DNA of 12,278 nucleotides from Chromera velia (taxonomy: Eukaryota; Sar; Chromeraceae). Position 1 is the stretch's first letter. Each line of letters begins with the position of its first letter. A program made the position numbers and the translations under genes. The stretch is taken from the NCBI GenBank assembly GCA_018398765.1, contig JAHBMJ010003217.1, positions 1-12,278 of the forward strand, read 5' to 3'. Under the pieces are notes generated by a model. That model was not told the origin of the DNA and did not search any database. It was given only the letters and a program-made list of their open reading frames with translations. Shown in pieces: positions 8,642 to 12,278 of this stretch.

Positions 8642-9780
8642 CTGACCGACTGACCTGTGTTGTGTTGGTCGGCTGTCTGGATCGTCGGTTATCGTGTTGA
8701 TCCGCTCACCTCGCCTCGTTTGTTGCTTTGGGGGNGGGGGGGGGGGGGATGGGGAGGGTGGGTGAAGGTGCTCGTGCAGAGGTGCGTGAGTGCAATTCAT
8801 GTTTGTTTGCGTGGCTGTTGTTGGCTTCTCTCTTTCGGTCTTTCTCCCTCCCCTTCTCCTCCTGATTCCGTAAGTAGACGTAGACATCGACATGGACAGA
8901 AAAGAAGGACCAGGTCTGACTGAATGAGTGAGACCTTCGTTTCCTTTCCCCTCCTGTCCCCACTAATTAGTCAATCAATCGAAGAAGTCGCTGACGGAGA
9001 GGATCTTCGTCTTTTGCTCTCTCTCTTTCCCTGGCAGAAAGTGGCCTTCTTTCTTTGCTTGCATCTGTGCAAGTCTTGTGGAGGGAATTGAAGATCGAAG
9101 AGAGGGAGGGCCTCTCTGCAGCGCATAGGCCACCGCTGCTGTTCCTTCCTTTCTCTCTTCTCCTGTTTGCTCTCTCGTACCCTTCCTCAATCCACTGCGC
9201 AGTGGGGAGGGAAGAGGCAGAAACGAATTGATTGTCAGTCAAAAAGGCACGAGGGACAGTTCGTTGATCTTTCGATGGATTGCATTCATGGCTTGGTGGT
9301 TGGGTGGGTCCGCACGTTTACTGGTAGACTCTTTGTTCTCTCCTCTCTTCTGCTTGTCCTCTCTTTTCCTCTTCTCTTCGATTCTTATTTAGACTGCTGT
9401 CGGGGGGGGAAGGGCTTCGTGATCGTGTGAGGGCGAGGGCATGTGGGCGTTTGCGTCGGTCTCGTGCTGTAAATATGTACGCCTGTGTTTTTGTGTATGA
9501 TTGATTGTCCAGTCGACGCGTATGGTTTTGTCCGTCTTGTCTTGTCTTCACGATGAACGCTCCGCCTGCCAGTCGTGTAGGAAGAGGTCGTTTATCGATC
9601 CCCACCTCCATTTATTCATTTTACACCGGGCCCAGTTTCGTCTCATGATGGGGCCGAGGAGGGACTTGTAGAGGAGTCTAGAGAGGAGTCCTCATTGTTT
9701 GTTTGTAAGGTCGACGTATTTTGACGCGAAACATCCGTGAGTCGAAGCTGTTGAACCAGGTGGCAAGTGCTAAGCTCAGC
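8642..9780 (+). other. 3' flank of the Cys/His gene
   Basis: No defensible gene. It begins with TGA-containing CTGA repeats just after the stop, then a poly-G tract, then pyrimidine-rich sequence, and a TGTAAATA element at 9468-9475. An open frame around 9167-9430 encodes a hydrophobic stretch only because the DNA is CT-rich. Some of this is probably 3' UTR, but no AATAAA signal is present. Confidence 0.6.
8730..8763 (+). repeat. Poly-G tract with an undetermined base
   Basis: Nearly continuous G with one N at 8735, followed by further G runs split by A or T, about 90 bp after the stop codon. The N probably marks a base the assembly could not settle. Confidence 0.9.
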
Positions 9781-9791
9781 GCTCCGAAGTC

Positions 9792-10621
9792 ACAAATGCT
9801 ATCAAAAATTTAAAGCTGCAACCAACTCACGCTTTTCTGTGATAACTCATTCTAATGTTCTAGTGCTAGGCTAAAACTCCAAATTATAGTTTAACATTTA
9901 GATTAAATGCTATAAATTAACCGATATGTTTTTTAAAACTTTGAGAAATTGACTAGAAAATTGAGATCCAGTTCAGTTTTAAATTCATTGTTTTTAAATT
10001 CCATCTTTATTATTCATTCTTTAATTAACTTCCAGTTCATAAATCTATATAATTATGAAATGTCAGATCATTGACTAGATCATTGATTGATTCAAATTTG
10101 ATTCAAGTCAAGTACTTAGCAAATGCCGAAGAAGGCATTCGGATGGAGGAGCGTAAAATATGAGGTCGCATGAGAGAGAGAGCTAGCAGCGAGAGCAGTA
10201 ACCAGGACAGAAGGAAGAGACGAAAGACGCATAGGCCAGACGCTAGGAACAAACTTTAAGTCAATGCGTATATTCAACGTAAAATTTTTTAAAAACGTAA
10301 CTTAGACTTAGACTTAGACTCGGACTTAGACAACGTAAAAGACGCTAGAATAGACGTTACTACTATCTCTTAGAAGCCAAATTTTAAGTTTTATGTATGG
10401 TTAATGCAAAACATTAATTATAAGGCATCAAAGGGTGTAAAGAGAATAAAGAGAGTATAGCATACTGGCAGAAAGCAAAACAAGATCAAGACATGTAAAA
10501 CACAACCGTAACGTTAAAAAATGAAAAAAAAAACATTTTATGATTTAGACTGTGAATTCCCGCCCCCTATAAAGTAAAGATATAAACGAAAAAAAATTAA
10601 AACAAATGCTATCACAAATTT
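9792..10621 (+). repeat. 20-bp direct repeat pair bracketing the AT-rich island
   Basis: Copies at 9792-9811 and 10602-10621 match at 19 of 20 bases (ACAAATGCTATC followed by an A-rich end), with their starts 810 bp apart. Confidence 0.75.
10275..10340 (+). repeat. TTAGAC tandem array between CAACGTAAAA copies
   Basis: About five copies of a TTAGAC hexamer (one altered to TCGGAC) at 10301-10331. It is flanked by two exact copies of CAACGTAAAA at 10275-10284 and 10331-10340. Confidence 0.8.
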
Positions 10622-10803
10622 TTGTTCTCATATGTCATAAAGTGCTCTCTTTGGGGCTATAAGTGTAGCCTTTCACCTTTCTACTTATGTACCCTTTTGC
10701 TATTGTACGTTTGCTTATCTGTCTGTCTTGCTATATATCTTTTTGTCTGTGAATCGTTTCCACGGCTTTTTTTGTCCATCATAAAGACGTACGTTGGAAC
10801 AGG

Positions 10804-10905
10804 TTAATGGATGTCGACATTTAAAGTTCCGGCGATTGTCTCTGCATCTTCCCGAGTGAACACGTAACCCTCCTCCAGCATTCCTGCTGCCGCATCGACA
10901 ACCTT

Positions 10906-10954
<49 letters not shown>

Positions 10955-11125
10955 GAGGTGGAGAGAGGGGCAAGGAAACAAAAGACAGGGGACAAAAGAT
11001 GATAGTGGTAGCAGCTGTGTCTTCACAGAGATCTGTGCGCTCCCCGAGTATACCTGCATCCTCCGGCTTATCCGCAAGGGAACTCCTCTCCTCTCCTCTC
11101 CCCTCCTCTCCCTCCCTCCCTCACT

Positions 11126-11170
<45 letters not shown>

Positions 11171-11175
11171 TTTCG

Positions 11176-11215
<40 letters not shown>

Positions 11216-11220
11216 CGCCT

Positions 11221-11270
<50 letters not shown>

Positions 11271-12142
11271 GCTCGCTCGCTCGCATAAGTGGAAGGAAAG
11301 CAATTCCTGCTGCCTCCGACCTTCGTTTGCGGCATCTCGACAGAAAATCCATCTCCATCCGTCTCGCGTTGCCTCTCAGAGGTCTGCACACAGAAAGAAA
11401 TGGATTCACAAGAGAAAACAGAACCCTACTGTTACGCGCGCATATGTGCCCATGAATATGCACAAGCACGCTGATTGCTGATGTCTTGACATACGCGGCA
11501 CGCTTCACGACCCCCGCGCACGCTTCACGACCTTCCCCCCGGCATGAACCTCTTCACCTGCGTGACTGGCAAACACGCCGACTCACGCAGGAAGAAGCAG
11601 TGGAGGGAGGATAACCGCGATCGGACAGAATGATGCCATCGCCCAGAGACAGGACAAGAAGCGGTGGCAAAGGCCGAATATCAACGAAATAAAGATGAAT
11701 AATTGGTGCTCCTGAGAATGCCACGCCCTTACCTCAAGTATACATCGTGACAACAGACACATGCACCTTGCTAGGATGGGATGTAGGGCTTCTCTCTCAT
11801 CTGTCTTTCACTCACTCACCGCGTCTCGGTCTCAGGTCTCTGGACCTACCTTTTTCTCTATTTGTTTTCTCTGGACCTGCCTTTCTTTCTGTTTGTCTCT
11901 CAGTCACTGAGTAAGTCAGTCAGTCAGTCAGTCAGTCTGTCTGTCTGTCTATCTGTCCGTCTCCCCCCCTTTCGTTCTTTCTTTCTTTCTTTGTTTCTTT
12001 CTTTCTTTTCTTTCTTTCTTCCCTCCTTCCTACCTTCCTCTCTCTTTTCTCCCCTGACCTGAATGAAGCTCGCGTGGTCATTTGCCTGTTTGTTCATGCT
12101 CTCAACCTCTGCAAGGGTGACCTTCATACTGCGCAGCGCCGC
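10804..12142 (-). CDS. 3' exons of an unrecognised gene continuing beyond the window
   Basis: Four candidate exons, in transcript order: 12142-12059 (28 codons, AALRSMKVTLAEVES...), 11383-11321 (21 codons, TSERQRETDGDG...), 11053-11027 (9 codons, VYSGSAQIS) and 10905-10804 (33 codons plus TAA, KVVDAAAGMLEEGY...LNVDIH). Every exon begins after AG, ends before GT, and is in phase 0 at both ends, so the frame stays open and closes at TAA. The first piece looks like an amphipathic helix; the last is acidic and helical in appearance. I recognise no family. The 9-codon exon is the weakest: its upstream intron is purine-rich with no pyrimidine tract. The first exon and start codon lie outside the window to the right. 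Confidence 0.5.
10909..10950 (+). repeat. (CA)21 microsatellite, (TG)n on the transcribed sense strand
   Basis: Pure CA repeat inside the last intron of the right-hand minus-strand gene, ending at the 3' splice site of its last exon. Confidence 0.95.
11083..11284 (+). repeat. Long (CT)n microsatellite
   Basis: About 200 bp of CT/CTT/GCTC units filling most of the intron at 11054-11320 of the minus-strand gene. On the sense strand it is (GA)n. Apparent Arg-Glu proteins read from it are artefacts. Confidence 0.95.
11498..11537 (+). repeat. Two-copy 20-bp tandem repeat
   Basis: GCACGCTTCACGACC occurs at 11498-11512 and again at 11518-11532, with similar spacers; the period is 20 bp. Confidence 0.85.
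11911..12056 (+). repeat. CAGT, CTGT and CTTT tetranucleotide repeats
   Basis: Successive blocks of (CAGT)n, (CTGT)n and (CTTT)n run up to the exon at 12059. They are intronic on the minus-strand gene. Confidence 0.9.
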
Positions 12143-12278
12143 CTGTCAAAGAGAAAACGAACAGACAGAAAGAGTAAATGACAGGCAGACAGATTCGTGG
12201 ATAAGGAAAGAAATAATGAGAGAAAGGAAAATAGACGAAGGAGGGAAACCAAGACAGGAAGCAAGGAAGGAAGAAAAA
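12143..12278. other. Purine-rich sequence at the right edge, presumed intron
   Basis: GA/AAG-rich sequence upstream (on the minus strand) of the acceptor at 12143-12144. No coding frame is recognised; it would be an intron of the gene running off the window. Confidence 0.5.

Larger units (their letters stand above)
9781..10803. other. AT-rich non-coding island in the convergent intergenic region
   Basis: Base composition drops sharply to AT-rich compared with both sides, with many A and T runs and stop codons in all frames. It lies between the ends of two convergent genes. It contains an imperfect TTAGAC tandem array and near-identical 20-bp direct repeats at 9792 and 10602. No gene or tRNA is seen. 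Confidence 0.7.
11384..12058 (-). other. 675-bp intron of the right-hand gene
   Basis: Donor GTCAGG, acceptor TGTGCAG, phase 0 on both sides. It contains a 20-bp tandem duplication near 11498 and pyrimidine-rich tetranucleotide repeats near 11911-12056. A small additional exon cannot be ruled out. Confidence 0.45.

Noticed and set aside
7673-8893. Long open frame of about 406 codons on the minus strand across the Cys/His array
   Set aside because: It is the antisense shadow of a 54-bp coding repeat: a repeat lacking antisense stops in one copy lacks them in nearly all. The plus strand has the conserved Cys/His pattern.
9167-9430. 87-codon frame with a hydrophobic segment
   Set aside because: Hydrophobicity comes from CT-rich DNA; no homology, domain or context support.
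10301-10331. Interstitial telomere
   Set aside because: The TTAGAC unit is not a known telomere repeat and the array is only about five units long.
11068-11508. Arg-Glu repeat 'proteins' on the minus strand and Ser-Leu 'proteins' on the plus strand
   Set aside because: Direct translation of a (GA)n/(CT)n microsatellite; no coding signature.
11546-11571. Possible extra exon (VKRFMPGG) in the 675-bp intron of the right-hand gene
   Set aside because: Its length of 26 bases would break the phase-0 chain of the flanking exons.

Overview
The window looks like nuclear DNA of a unicellular eukaryotic alga or protist. It contains split genes with short and medium GT-AG introns, heavy dinucleotide and tetranucleotide microsatellite load, no operons, and one gene for a secreted/anchored protein with a signal peptide. 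My best guess, from recollection of gene content and style and not from any search, is a chromerid alveolate (Chromera-like). A stramenopile or other alga is not excluded.

Layout: (1) About 300-4878, minus strand: a roughly ten-exon gene for a PstS-type periplasmic-binding-protein (PBP) domain protein. It has an N-terminal signal peptide, the full set of phosphate-ligand motifs, a membrane anchor after the domain and a serine-rich tail. The domain part can be spliced together with every phase matching. The anchor is reached only after a one-base frame change in a G run (or an extra intron). The 3' end of the gene is uncertain. (2) 4879-6643: divergent intergenic region, about 1.8 kb, with clustered TGCATGCA/ATGCAT palindromes, AT-rich stretches and a GC-rich palindrome nearer the plus-strand gene. 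(3) 6644-8641, plus strand: a single-exon gene for a 665-residue, probably nuclear protein. It carries an acidic N-terminus, a bipartite nuclear localisation signal, 23 tandem 18-residue Cys/His modules (C-x-H-x6-C-x2-C) and a proline-rich tail with a PPxY motif. This is the most striking object here. (4) 8642-10803: convergent intergenic region, first GC-balanced with a poly-G tract, then an AT-rich island of about 1 kb whose edges carry a 20-bp direct repeat. (5) 10804 to about 12142, minus strand: the last four exons, all in phase 0, of an unrecognised gene that runs off the right edge. Its introns are full of (TG)n and (GA)n.

The three genes show no obvious functional link. The PBP protein would act outside the cell or in the endomembrane system as an anion (phosphate) binder. 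The Cys/His protein would act in the nucleus. Most of the rest of the window is intron, microsatellite or featureless intergenic sequence.
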